DNA of 16,422 nt from Pelotomaculum_B sp041645005 (GCA_041645005.1 JBAZQW010000019.1:1-16422); one strand, 5' to 3'; shown: positions 7,152 to 14,539, counted from the stretch's first letter. The notes: generated from the letters alone by a model not told the origin. Program-made: numbers and translations.

Positions 7152-7166
7152 ACAATTTCTTTTTTT

Positions 7167-7190
7167 CCGACGTCTGACGACCGACGACCG
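7167..7190. repeat. GTCGTC-type repeat just after pdxS
   Basis: The 24-bp stretch from CCGACGTCTGACG to CGACCG starts three bases beyond the pdxS stop and abuts the inverted-repeat element. Its complement, CGGTCGTCGGTCGTCAGACG onward, shares GGTCGTC(A/G)GTCGTC with the tandem repeat at 1659-1688. Confidence 0.55.
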
Positions 7191-7192
7191 CT

Positions 7193-8077
7193 CTACCAGC
7201 CCCGGTCCTGCATCCTCTGTTCAGGAGCGATTGTCTGTATTTCCAGGCCGGGCATAGCCTCACCAAGCTCTTTTGATACTTCGGCCAAAATCTTTGGATC
7301 ATTATAGTGGGTGGTGGCGGCAACTATGGCTTTAGCCCTCGCGGCCGGATTTGTAGACTTGAATATTCCTGAACCCACAAAGATGCCGTCGCAGCCCAGC
7401 TGCATCATCAAAGCCGCGTCAGCGGGAGTGGCTATGCCGCCGGCCGCGAAGTTTACCACTGGCAGCCGCCCCAACCCCGCTACCTGTACCAGGAGTTCAT
7501 AGGGCGCGCTCATATCCTTGGCCGCGGCCATCAGTTCCTCGGCCGGTAAATTCTGAACCCGGCGGATGTCCCCCATCACCATGCGCATGTGCCGCACGGC
7601 CTCGACAACGTTACCGGTACCTGGTTCCCCTTTGGTTCTGATCATGGCCGCTCCTTCACCGATACGTCTCAGCGCTTCACCCAGGTTGCGCGCACCGCAT
7701 ACAAAAGGCACATTAAAGGCGCTCTTATCTATATGATAGCTTTCATCCGCCGGTGTAAGCACTTCACTTTCATCGATATAGTCCACACCAAGGGACTCAA
7801 GAATCTGAGCCTCTACAAAATGTCCGATACGGGCTTTGGCCATAACAGGGATGGTAACAGTCTCCATGATTCTTATTATTATAGTTGGGTCAGCCATCCT
7901 GGCCACACCCCCGGCGGCCCGGATATCGGCCGGAACCCTCTCCAGGGCCATAACGGCGCATGCGCCTGCCTCTTCAGCTATTTTTGCCTGCTCGGGAGTT
8001 GTGACATCCATGATTACGCCGCCTTTTAACATTTCTGCAAGGCCTTTTTTTACTGTCCAGGTTCCTTTTTTAACCAC
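7193..8077 (-). CDS. pdxS: PLP synthase lyase subunit PdxS
   Basis: Makes pyridoxal 5'-phosphate from ribose 5-phosphate, glyceraldehyde 3-phosphate and ammonia supplied by PdxT; a (beta/alpha)8 barrel that forms dodecamers. From the GTG at 8077 it is 294 aa, the usual length. Asp24 (VIMDVT), Lys81 (MAKARIGH) and Lys149 (MIRTKGE) fall at the family's known catalytic positions, as do the phosphate-binding glycines GRLPVVNFAAGGIATP (203-218). GGGGG at 8086-8090 lies eight bases before the GTG; the longer TTG start at 8092 would overlap this SD and is rejected. It is transcribed from a weak candidate promoter at 8116-8144. Confidence 0.97.
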   Translation of the reverse strand: MVKKGTWTVKKGLAEMLKGGVIMDVTTPEQAKIAEEAGACAVMALERVPADIRAAGGVARMADPTIIIRIMETVTIPVMAKARIGHFVEAQILESLGVDYIDESEVLTPADESYHIDKSAFNVPFVCGARNLGEALRRIGEGAAMIRTKGEPGTGNVVEAVRHMRMVMGDIRRVQNLPAEELMAAAKDMSAPYELLVQVAGLGRLPVVNFAAGGIATPADAALMMQLGCDGIFVGSGIFKSTNPAARAKAIVAATTHYNDPKILAEVSKELGEAMPGLEIQTIAPEQRMQDRGW

Positions 8078-8115
8078 TAAAAATACCCCCAATCAAGCTT
8101 TTTAACTATCAAATT

Positions 8116-8144
8116 ATTCTATAATAATTTAAATTTAAAAACAA
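8116..8144 (-). promoter_or_regulatory. Candidate promoter of pdxS
   Basis: On the minus strand TTGTTT (8139-8144) and TAGAAT (8116-8121) are 17 bp apart in AT-rich DNA, just after the terminator at 8160-8198. The -10 matches five of six positions and the -35 only three. Confidence 0.5.
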
Positions 8145-8156
8145 GAGAGTTGTTGG

Positions 8157-8198
8157 GGCAAAAAAAAACGCCTGTCCAGGCGGAAACAGTTACAGGCG
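8157..8198 (-). terminator. Intrinsic terminator of the 40-aa peptide gene
   Basis: On the minus strand CGCCTGT (8192-8198) can pair with ACAGGCG (8169-8175). Alternatively a tight hairpin forms between 8177-8182 and 8169-8174. Either is followed directly by nine T residues. The left arm overlaps the stop codon of the small gene. Confidence 0.8.
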
Positions 8199-8312
8199 GT
8201 CGATAACAGGCTGAATAAAATAGAGGGTTTTCTTTAAAAGCGCCCCGGCGGCAAATGACAAGGAAAGAGTCAGGACAAGCATGAAAATTATTTTGCATGT
8301 CTTTTTGATCAT
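8190..8312 (-). CDS. 40-aa single-span membrane peptide, unknown function
   Basis: MIKKTCKIIFMLVLTLSLSF (1-20) is a short basic N-terminus followed by a hydrophobic span to about residue 25 (signal anchor or signal peptide). A short segment then runs AGALLKKTLYFIQPVIDRL to a TAA at 8190. GGGGAGGG lies at 8316-8323, upstream of the ATG. It has a perfect -35 box, its own start and SD, and an intrinsic terminator that begins at the stop, so it looks like a free-standing gene. It belongs to no family I recognise. Without gaps, residues 4-40 match residues 13-49 of the 97-aa protein at 11517-11810 at 14 of 37 positions, with the shared pattern F-x-A-G-A-x7-F-x-Q-x-V-I. Confidence 0.72.
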   Translation of the reverse strand: MIKKTCKIIFMLVLTLSLSFAAGALLKKTLYFIQPVIDRL

Positions 8313-8333
8313 AAACCCTCCCCGCCAATTTGT

Positions 8334-8364
8334 AATATATGTTAATGATAACATATTGTGTCAA
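8334..8364 (-). promoter_or_regulatory. Promoter of the 40-aa peptide gene
   Basis: On the minus strand a perfect -35 TTGACA (8359-8364) is followed by TATATT (8334-8339) at 19 bp, or by CATATA at 17 bp. Transcription from the former would start near 8327, leaving just enough leader for the SD. The long spacer lowers confidence. Confidence 0.5.
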
Positions 8365-8444
8365 TCATTTAATTATGCCGATTTGCCTTTTTTCTGCCTA
8401 ATATTTTTAAAAAACATGGCCTGTCTCGGTGCGGCGCATTGTTT

Positions 8445-8474
8445 AAAAAAAAGCCACCACCTGAGGTGATAGCT
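8445..8474 (-). terminator. Intrinsic terminator of gyrA
   Basis: On the minus strand AGCTATCACC (8465-8474) pairs with GGTGGTGGCT (8452-8461) across a TCA loop. This makes ten pairs, two of them G-U, followed by a run of T. It begins about 40 bp after the gyrA stop. Confidence 0.85.
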
Positions 8475-8512
8475 TTAAAAAAACAAATATCACGAAGCGT
8501 TCCCGGCCGGCC

Positions 8513-10942
8513 TTACTCGTCTGTGTGGACTTTCGCCACCGCGACAACCGTATCGTTCAGATCAAGCCGCATCAAGGTAACCCCCTGGGTGGCCCGGCCA
8601 ATTTTTGAGACATCCACAGCTTTATACCTGATAGCAATTCCTTCAGCGCTTACCATCATTATTTCATCATCGCCCTTGACAACCTGAACCGCTACCACGG
8701 GGCCGTTCCTCTTGTTAACTTTAATATTTATGATCCCTTTGCCGCCCCTGATCTGGGCGCGGTATCCAGAAAGCACTGTCCGCTTGCCAAACCCGTTTGC
8801 TGTCACCGTAAACAAAAAGGCCTCGGGGCGTACGATTTCCATACCTACCACCTGGTCTTTGGCAGCCAGGTTGATTCCTTTTACCCCCCGGGTATTACGG
8901 CCCATCGAGCGTACCTGTTCCTCCGGGAAACGGATGGCCTTACCCCGCTCTGTGGCCAGGATAATCTCCTCCTGGCCGCTGGTAAGTTTCACATCGACCA
9001 ATTGGTCATCCTCTTTCAAAGAGATGGCTATGATCCCATCCCGTCTGGAGGTATCGTATTCATCCAGGGAAGTTTTTTTAACCATGCCGGATCTGGTGGA
9101 CATAAAAAGGAACTGATCGGGGCCGAACTCCTTTACCGGGATAACAGCGGTAACCTTTTCGTCACTGCCCACATAAAGAAGATTAACGATGGCCATGCCT
9201 TTGGCCTGACGGCCCGCCTCCGGAATCTCATACACTTTCAGGCGGTAAACTTTGCCCTGGTTGGTGAAAAACAGTAAAAAGTTGTGGGTGGTGGTAATAA
9301 AAAGATGCCGTACAAAATCCTCAGTCTTGGTGCCCATAGCCATTACGCCGCGCCCTCCCCGGCGCTGGCTGCGGTAAGTGTCCAGGGGTATTCTTTTAAT
9401 ATATCCCTGATTGGTGATAGTAATCACCACATCTTCCTCGGGTATCAAATCCTCCGCCTCAAGCGCAGACAATTCTTCGTCCGAGATAACGGAGCGCCGC
9501 GGGTCGGCAAATTTTTTCCTTACAGTTAAAAGCTCGTTTTTTATAATCTCTAAAACTTTCTTCTCACTTTCCAGAATCGAACGAAGGTAGGCTATTTTAC
9601 TGACCAGTTCCTTATACTCCTGTTCCAGTTTCTCCAGTTCCAGGCCAGTCAGCTGCCTGAGTCGCATTTCAACAATAGCCTCAGACTGTCTTTCCGAAAG
9701 ACCGAACTTTTCCACCAGGGCCTTTTTAGCGATATCGGTAGTCCGGGAAGCCCGGATGGTCTTGATCACTTCGTCCAGGTAAGCGATGGCTGTGCGCAGG
9801 CCTTCCACAATATGCGCCCGGTCTTCCGCCTTTCTCAATTCAAAGCGGGTGCGCCGCACAATAACGTCTTTTTGGTGTTCCAGATAGTAAAACAACACCT
9901 GTTTTAAGCCCAGCGTCTGGGGCCGCCCTTCTACCAGGGCCAGCATATTCACACCGAAGCTATCCTGCATCTGGGTGTGCTTGTAGAGCAGGTTTAGAAC
10001 CACCTGCGGATTGGCGTCCCGCCGCAGTTCGATCATAATACGCATGCCGTTGCGGTCAGATTCATCGCGCAGGTCACTGATACCTTCCAGTTTTTTCTCT
10101 TTAACCAGTTCCGCTATTTTTTCAATTAACCTGGCCTTATTTACCTGGTAAGGTATTTCATTGACAATGATACACTGCCTGCCGCTGTCGGTCTTATCTA
10201 TGGTGACCTGGGCGCGCACCTTGATACTGCCCCTGCCGGTGCGGTAGGCGTTCCAGATCCCTGCCCTGCCCATGATTATACCACCGGTGGGAAAGTCCGG
10301 GCCCTTGATCACCGCCATTAACTCTTTTACGTCTGCTTCAGGGTTATCTATGAGCATGATCACACCGTCGATCACTTCACCAAGATTGTGCGGCGGTATA
10401 TTGGTGGCCATGCCGACGGCAATGCCGGATGACCCGTTTATAAGCAAGTTTGGTATGCGGGCAGGCATAACAGTAGGTTCTTCTGTCTTTTCATCATAGT
10501 TGGGAATAAAGGCCACTGTGTCTTTTTCTATATCGGCCAGCATTTCCAGGGTTATTTTGGCCATCCGGGCTTCAGTATAACGCATGGCTGCCGCGGAATC
10601 ACCGTCTACGGAACCGAAGTTGCCGTGTCCGTCCACCAGAGGGTAGCGGCAGGCAAAATCCTGGGCCAGGCGGACCAGGGCGTCATAGACAGCAACATCA
10701 CCGTGGGGGTGGTACTTTGCCAGCACTTCCCCGACAATGTAAGCGGATTTACGATGGGATTTATCCGGCGTCAACCCCAGGGAGTGCATAGCGTAAAGAA
10801 TTCTGCGGTGAACCGGTTTCAGGCCGTCCCTGACGTCCGGCAGCGCTCGCCCCACAATCACGCTCATGGCGTAATCCAGGTAGGAGTGCTTCATTTCCAC
10901 ATTTATGTCAATAGGTATTACCTTCCCGGTTAAGGACGACAA
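8513..10942 (-). CDS. gyrA: DNA gyrase subunit A
   Basis: The DNA-cutting and rejoining subunit of gyrase, which with GyrB adds negative supercoils using ATP. 809 aa, normal length. The winged-helix/tower N-terminal part has the catalytic Tyr122 (MRYTEARM). The C-terminal beta-pinwheel that wraps DNA begins with the GyrA box QRRGGRG near 530. The quinolone region reads YHPHGDVAVYDAL: residue 83 is Val rather than the usual Ser/Thr, while Asp87 is kept. The start is TTG at 10942; GGAGGTG at 10950-10956 is ideally placed and no in-frame ATG lies nearby upstream. It has its own promoter at 10986-11014 and its own terminator. Unlike many Firmicutes, gyrB is not adjacent but 1.3 kb upstream. Confidence 0.98.
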   Translation of the reverse strand: MSSLTGKVIPIDINVEMKHSYLDYAMSVIVGRALPDVRDGLKPVHRRILYAMHSLGLTPDKSHRKSAYIVGEVLAKYHPHGDVAVYDALVRLAQDFACRYPLVDGHGNFGSVDGDSAAAMRYTEARMAKITLEMLADIEKDTVAFIPNYDEKTEEPTVMPARIPNLLINGSSGIAVGMATNIPPHNLGEVIDGVIMLIDNPEADVKELMAVIKGPDFPTGGIIMGRAGIWNAYRTGRGSIKVRAQVTIDKTDSGRQCIIVNEIPYQVNKARLIEKIAELVKEKKLEGISDLRDESDRNGMRIMIELRRDANPQVVLNLLYKHTQMQDSFGVNMLALVEGRPQTLGLKQVLFYYLEHQKDVIVRRTRFELRKAEDRAHIVEGLRTAIAYLDEVIKTIRASRTTDIAKKALVEKFGLSERQSEAIVEMRLRQLTGLELEKLEQEYKELVSKIAYLRSILESEKKVLEIIKNELLTVRKKFADPRRSVISDEELSALEAEDLIPEEDVVITITNQGYIKRIPLDTYRSQRRGGRGVMAMGTKTEDFVRHLFITTTHNFLLFFTNQGKVYRLKVYEIPEAGRQAKGMAIVNLLYVGSDEKVTAVIPVKEFGPDQFLFMSTRSGMVKKTSLDEYDTSRRDGIIAISLKEDDQLVDVKLTSGQEEIILATERGKAIRFPEEQVRSMGRNTRGVKGINLAAKDQVVGMEIVRPEAFLFTVTANGFGKRTVLSGYRAQIRGGKGIINIKVNKRNGPVVAVQVVKGDDEIMMVSAEGIAIRYKAVDVSKIGRATQGVTLMRLDLNDTVVAVAKVHTDE

Positions 10943-10985
10943 TGGGGGTCACCTCCATACAAAAAAAGCTGTTTTCCACAGGGGA

Positions 10986-11014
10986 ATTATACCAGAATAA
11001 TCAGGCAAAAGCAA
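10986..11014 (-). promoter_or_regulatory. Promoter of gyrA
   Basis: On the minus strand a perfect -10 TATAAT (10986-10991) has an upstream TG (TGGTATAAT, extended -10). It lies 17 bp from TTGCTT (11009-11014). The weak -35 is compensated by the extended -10. The leader to the TTG start is about 37 nt. Confidence 0.75.
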
Positions 11015-11093
11015 TTTTATGAGTTCTGTCCGACTATCATTTTTCCTACATTTTATTTTACACCGGGAGCTTAAGTCCGCAAGCGCCTGGTTG

Positions 11094-11119
11094 AAAAAAG
11101 CAGGCCTTTACGCCTGCTT
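11094..11119 (-). terminator. Intrinsic terminator upstream of gyrA
   Basis: AAGCAGGC (minus strand, from 11112-11119) pairs with GCCTGCTT (from 11098-11105) over a 6-base loop and runs into TTTTTT on the minus strand. It would end transcripts from the 97-aa gene region before the gyrA promoter. Confidence 0.8.
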
Positions 11120-11121
11120 CA

Positions 11122-11327
11122 ATTTAAGCACCATTTTTGTCAACGTCCCTCTTTAAGCTGCTTGCCTACGGCCAGGCAAAACTTATGGGCAATCGCCCCC
11201 GGGGTATTGCGCTTTTACCCCTTTAAAAACAGGCCTTTTTACCGCACCAGCAGCGTTATTCAGCTTAAGTCCCCCCGCCGGTGTGGACCATGCCGAGGGG
11301 TTGTTCAAACAATCAAGCGGCACCACC
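11122..11327. other. Structured spacer with no recognised gene
   Basis: This stretch is rich in inverted repeats: TTGCCT/AGGCAA (11162-11167 with 11174-11179), GCAAT/ATTGC with a GC-rich centre (11189-11210), and a branched hairpin using TGCCG/CGGCA (11291-11295 with 11318-11322) and TTGTT/AACAA. AGCTTAAGTCC at 11262-11272 is repeated at 11068-11078. On the minus strand a 46-codon frame (GTG at 11323 to TAA at 11183) and, in another frame, the run GAIAHKFCLAVGKQLKEGR before a TGA look protein-like. Neither has a proper SD or a known homologue. It could be a decayed gene or a structured RNA. Confidence 0.4.
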
Positions 11328-11486
11328 TCAACTTTTTTTGTTTATGTGTTTCTCTTTAATCAATTCGTACGTACGATGGAGCTTTTGTCCCGCCTTAGCG
11401 GGGGCAAGTCTTAAGCCTTGCCCGAACCTGCACAATAATGTCTGCGGCCAGCGCCGTGAAACAAGAAATATTTTTGTTTCTCCCAA
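11328..11486 (-). CDS. Candidate 52-aa protein with a very strong SD site
   Basis: On the minus strand AAGGAGGTG (11492-11500) is a near-perfect match to the 16S anti-SD sequence and sits 5 bases before a TTG at 11486. The frame then runs 52 residues to a TGA (MGETKIFLVSRRWPQ..., ending in a basic tail KEKHINKKS). It begins 30 bp after the stop of the 97-aa gene, as an operon partner would. Against it: there is no recognisable family, the frame crosses two strong hairpins (11389-11402 and 11402-11423), and it contains a 12-bp palindrome TCGTACGTACGA (11365-11376). It may be a real small gene, a remnant, or an SD-like sequence by chance. Confidence 0.3.
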   Translation of the reverse strand: MGETKIFLVSRRWPQTLLCRFGQGLRLAPAKAGQKLHRTYELIKEKHINKKS

Positions 11487-11516
11487 GCAAGCACCTCCTT
11501 GATCCAGATTTTCTTT

Positions 11517-11810
11517 TTATGGCCCCCTTATAACGTGAGCACCCGTTTCATGGGCAATTGAAATCATGATTACAGCTGCCCATTTTAACTGTTCCGCCAC
11601 AGTGTTAACCTTGAAAATAACTCTATCTCGTAAAAACGATTTTATCCCCTCCATGGCAACAGGTACTGCCGCGATAACATCTTGTAAAAAGTGGGCTGCA
11701 TTTTCCGCTACGGCGCCGGCCAGGAAGGCGGCAGCCAAAAGCAGCGCTATTAAAAATATTGACTTTACCTTTTTTGCTTTGGTTGGCCTGTACACAGAAA
11801 TAGTTCTCAT
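11517..11810 (-). CDS. 97-aa small membrane protein, unknown function, between gyrB and gyrA
   Basis: A basic N-terminus (TKAKKVK, 10-16) precedes one hydrophobic span (SIFLIALLLAAAFLAGAVA, 17-35). A mostly helical tail with alternating hydrophobic and charged residues follows (about 38-97). The layout suggests a signal-anchored protein with the tail outside, or a cleaved signal peptide. The start ATG at 11810 has GGGGAGAGG six bases upstream; an ATG four bases earlier (11814) is in another frame and opens a 63-aa frame that loses the membrane span. No family is recognised. Residues 13-49 align without gaps to residues 4-40 of the 40-aa peptide downstream of gyrA (14 identities). No convincing promoter was found. 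Confidence 0.7.
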   Translation of the reverse strand: MRTISVYRPTKAKKVKSIFLIALLLAAAFLAGAVAENAAHFLQDVIAAVPVAMEGIKSFLRDRVIFKVNTVAEQLKWAAVIMISIAHETGAHVIRGP

Positions 11811-11814
11811 CCAT

Positions 11815-12147
11815 TACCTCTCCCCGATCCGCTATGATTCAAAAAGAGCCTGTCACTCTTAAATTAAATATAACTAGCTGGTTTTCATTAGTTTTTTCTT
11901 GTGAGCGAAAGAGCCCCCTTTCAAAAACCCGGTCTGTTTATCTTCTACCCATCCCACTCTATTTGTTTTACTGGGGCAGGTTTGTTTTACATAAATTACC
12001 ACTGCGTTTTTGATTTAAATACTACCACATCAATGCAAACCCGGTTATTGGCAATATATGGTTATTGACGCCTGTTATCTCCCCCGCTCTCCCTCTACCT
12101 TTGTTTCTTTAATTTTTTTGAGTTGATTCCAGCATAGAATAGCAAAA
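11815..12147. other. Spacer between gyrB terminators and the 97-aa gene; nothing firm found
   Basis: About 330 bp of AT-rich DNA without a supported gene. A 46-codon minus-strand frame ending at a TAG near 11873 has no start codon with an SD. A small inverted repeat (AAGAG/CTCTT around 11845-11860) lies in the leader of the 97-aa gene. The promoter of that gene should be here, but no sequence fits the vegetative consensus well. Confidence 0.5.
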
Positions 12148-12169
12148 ACCCCGGCTGCCAAACCGGGGT
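12143..12169 (-). terminator. Second terminator after gyrB
   Basis: A 7-bp stem ACCCCGG/CCGGGGT (12148-12154 with 12163-12169) is followed on the minus strand by TTTTT. It lies about 40 bp beyond the first gyrB terminator. Confidence 0.75.
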
Positions 12170-12203
12170 CACAGCAAAACAAATATGTTTTCATCCGTTA
12201 TTT

Positions 12204-12238
12204 ATTAAAAACAGTTAGAGTGGTTGCTCTAACTGTTT
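12204..12238 (-). terminator. First terminator after gyrB
   Basis: A perfect 12-bp stem AAACAGTTAGAG/CTCTAACTGTTT (12209-12220 with 12227-12238) with a 6-base loop runs into TTTTTAAT on the minus strand, about 40 bp after the gyrB stop. Stem symmetry means it may also stop plus-strand transcription. Confidence 0.85.
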
Positions 12239-12276
12239 GTGTGGTAACAGGTTTTTTTTAATAGAAAAATAGTTTT

Positions 12277-14190
12277 TTACACATCCAAATTACGTACGGC
12301 CAGGGCGTTTTCTTGAATAAAATCCCGGCGCGGCTCTACCCTGTCCCCCATCAGCATGGAAAAGATGGCATCTGATTCAATGGCGTCTTCCAAGGAAACC
12401 TGCATCACCGTCCTGCTGTCAGGGTCCATCGTTGTTTCCCAGAGCTGCACCGCGTCCATTTCACCCAAACCTTTATAGCGCTGTATGGAAATTCCTTCCC
12501 TGCCGGTCTTGTTTAAGTGTTTTTCCAGCTCCGCGTCGTCGTAAATATATATTTCACTTCTGCCTTTCTTCACCCTGTATAAGGGCGGCTGGGCAATGAA
12601 AACATAGCCGGCCTCCACCAGCGGGCGCATATAACGGTAAAAGAAAGTCAGCAGCAGCGTCCTGATATGCGCGCCGTCAACGTCCGCGTCAGACATCAGG
12701 ATTACCTTGTGATACCTGGCTTTGGATATATCGAATTCTTCGCTGATCCCGGTCCCCAGGGCTGTGATCATAGACCTTATTTCTTCATTGGCCAGGATTC
12801 TGTCCAGGCGGGCCTTTTCCACGTTTAATATTTTTCCCCGCAGGGGCAGGATGGCCTGAAAGCGCCTGTCACGGCCCTGCTTGGCGGAGCCGCCCGCTGA
12901 GTCACCCTCCACCAGATACAGCTCGGTGTGGGAGGGGTCCCGATCCGAACAGTCAGCCAGCTTGCCCGGCAGGGTTGAGCTTTCCAGGGCGCTTTTGCGC
13001 CTGGTTAACTCCCTGGCCTTACGCGCTGCCTCACGCGCCCTGGAGGCGTTGAGTGATTTTTCCAGAATGCGCTTGCCTATAGGAGGATTTTCCTCCAGGA
13101 ATGTCCCCAGCCCTTCCCCCATGACCGAATCAACAATGCTTCTGACCTCGCTGTTGCCCAGTTTTGTTTTGGTCTGTCCCTCAAACTGGGGCTCCGGTAC
13201 TTTTACGCTGATAATGGCTGTGAGTCCTTCCCTGATATCCTCACCTGAGAGATTGCTGGTACCGTTCTTAAGCAGGTTGTATTTTTTCCCGTAATCATTA
13301 ATAATCCTGGTCAACGCCGCTTTAAAACCAGCCTCGTGCGTTCCTCCGTCAATGGTGTTGATATTGTTGGCGTAAGAAAATATACTGTCCGCGTTATAAG
13401 AGTCGGTGTACTGCAGGGCCACTTCCACCATAACCTCTTCCCGCTGTTTCTGGAAGTAAATCGGTTTGCTGTGCAGCGGGGTTTTATTTTTGTTCAGATA
13501 TTTGACGTAATCTTTGATCCCGCCTTCGTGCTGATATATTATTTCAAGGTTTACGCGTTTATCCCTGAACACAATTTTAACGCCCGCGTTCAGGAAAGAA
13601 AGTTCCCTTAAGCGATGGGCCAGGGTTTCCTGGCTGAACTCCAGTTCCTCAAAAATTTCCGGGTCTGGTTTAAAGCTAACTTTAGTTCCGTTGCTTTTGC
13701 TTTTCCCAATAATGCTTAACTCGGTAACGGGCGCTCCCTGTTCATATCTTTGGCTGTAAACATTGCCGTTCCGCCTGACCTCCACCTCCAGCCATTCGGA
13801 AAGGGCGTTGACCACAGAGACGCCCACCCCGTGCAAGCCGCCGGACACCTTGTAGCCCCCGCCGCCAAATTTGCCGCCGGCGTGCAGCATGGTCAGCACT
13901 ACTTCAACCGCGGGCCGTCCTACTTGAGGCTGGGTGTCGACAGGTATCCCCCGGCCGTTATCAATAACGGTTATAGAATTATCTTCGTTTATAAGAACAT
14001 CAATCCGGTTGCAGAAGCCGGCCATGGCCTCATCTATACTGTTATCGACCACTTCATATACCAAGTGGTGCAGCCCCCTGGCGCTGGTGCTCCCTATGTA
14101 CATGCTGGGGCGCTTCCTTACAGCCTCCAGCCCTTCCAGAACCTGGATTTCTTCTGCTCCATAACGGTTGTTTTTATTCGCGTCGGACAA
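12277..14190 (-). CDS. gyrB: DNA gyrase subunit B
   Basis: ATPase subunit of gyrase. 637 aa, typical for Gram-positive GyrB. The GHKL ATPase domain has Glu46 (general base) and Asn50 in EVVDNSIDEA, Asp77 in IDNGRGIP, and the glycine-rich lid KVSGGLHGVGVSVVNAL (114-130). A transducer domain follows (about 220-390). The TOPRIM domain has Glu428 (VEGDSAGGSA) and the metal pair Asp501/Asp503 (DADVDGAH), and the tail has RYKGLGEMD (571-579). The start is TTG at 14190 with GGGGTGA seven bases upstream; the nearby ATG is in another frame. It lies 90 bp downstream of remB in AT-rich DNA that probably holds a promoter, though none is clear. Confidence 0.98.
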   Translation of the reverse strand: MSDANKNNRYGAEEIQVLEGLEAVRKRPSMYIGSTSARGLHHLVYEVVDNSIDEAMAGFCNRIDVLINEDNSITVIDNGRGIPVDTQPQVGRPAVEVVLTMLHAGGKFGGGGYKVSGGLHGVGVSVVNALSEWLEVEVRRNGNVYSQRYEQGAPVTELSIIGKSKSNGTKVSFKPDPEIFEELEFSQETLAHRLRELSFLNAGVKIVFRDKRVNLEIIYQHEGGIKDYVKYLNKNKTPLHSKPIYFQKQREEVMVEVALQYTDSYNADSIFSYANNINTIDGGTHEAGFKAALTRIINDYGKKYNLLKNGTSNLSGEDIREGLTAIISVKVPEPQFEGQTKTKLGNSEVRSIVDSVMGEGLGTFLEENPPIGKRILEKSLNASRAREAARKARELTRRKSALESSTLPGKLADCSDRDPSHTELYLVEGDSAGGSAKQGRDRRFQAILPLRGKILNVEKARLDRILANEEIRSMITALGTGISEEFDISKARYHKVILMSDADVDGAHIRTLLLTFFYRYMRPLVEAGYVFIAQPPLYRVKKGRSEIYIYDDAELEKHLNKTGREGISIQRYKGLGEMDAVQLWETTMDPDSRTVMQVSLEDAIESDAIFSMLMGDRVEPRRDFIQENALAVRNLDV

Positions 14191-14280
14191 TCTACCATCA
14201 CCCCTTTTAAAACATACTTGGTAATATTAACATATAAAATATTGCATCAATTTTTTAAAATTTATTTTTTTCCGTGCCTG

Positions 14281-14529
14281 TTAAAAATCCAAAAAAATCT
14301 CCGCTCTCTTTTTCAGGGTTATGCATGAAATGGGAGACATGTAGATGTCTCTGGTAGTAATGACAAAGGACTTCTCTTTTTCCTGATCATAAATGCTTTT
14401 AATAAAACCCTCGTCCCTGGCGATTTCAATAAATTCTTTGGTAACGGGCGCCTGCCTGGTGCGTACATCCAGAATAGCGATTATATCTTCTTTTGAAACT
14501 ACCACGTCTCCTCCAAGATGCAGAAACAT
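14281..14529 (-). CDS. remB: Extracellular matrix regulator RemB family (DUF370) protein
   Basis: 82 aa. It begins MFLHLGGDVVVSKEDIIAIL and matches the small RemA/RemB-like family, which sits between recF and gyrB in Bacillus subtilis (yaaB/remB) and other Firmicutes. In Bacillus, RemB takes part in control of biofilm matrix genes; the role in this organism is not known. Its SD AGGAGG (14536-14541) overlaps the recF stop codon, and the ATG lies six bases further on, so it is probably co-translated with recF. Confidence 0.9.
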   Translation of the reverse strand: MFLHLGGDVVVSKEDIIAILDVRTRQAPVTKEFIEIARDEGFIKSIYDQEKEKSFVITTRDIYMSPISCITLKKRAEIFLDF

Positions 14530-14539
14530 GCTATTCCTC

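Noticed and set aside
10972..10980. TTTTCCACA, a match to the DnaA-box pattern, in the gyrA leader
   Set aside because: It is a single loose match; about one such match is expected by chance in a window of this size.
11162..11359. A 65-codon plus-strand open frame in the spacer upstream of gyrA
   Set aside because: It has no SD, its composition is not protein-like, and it is antisense to the structured stretch and its hairpins.
11873..12013. A 46-codon minus-strand open frame (ending ...GSFAHKKKLMKTS) upstream of the 97-aa gene
   Set aside because: It has no ATG near its beginning, no SD before its GTG codons and no recognisable family; it looks like a chance frame in A-rich DNA.
12053..12078. 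CATATATT with an upstream ATA, resembling a sporulation sigma-E promoter for the 97-aa gene
   Set aside because: The spacer is about 15 bp, shorter than the usual 16-18, and the site is some 240 bp from the start codon.
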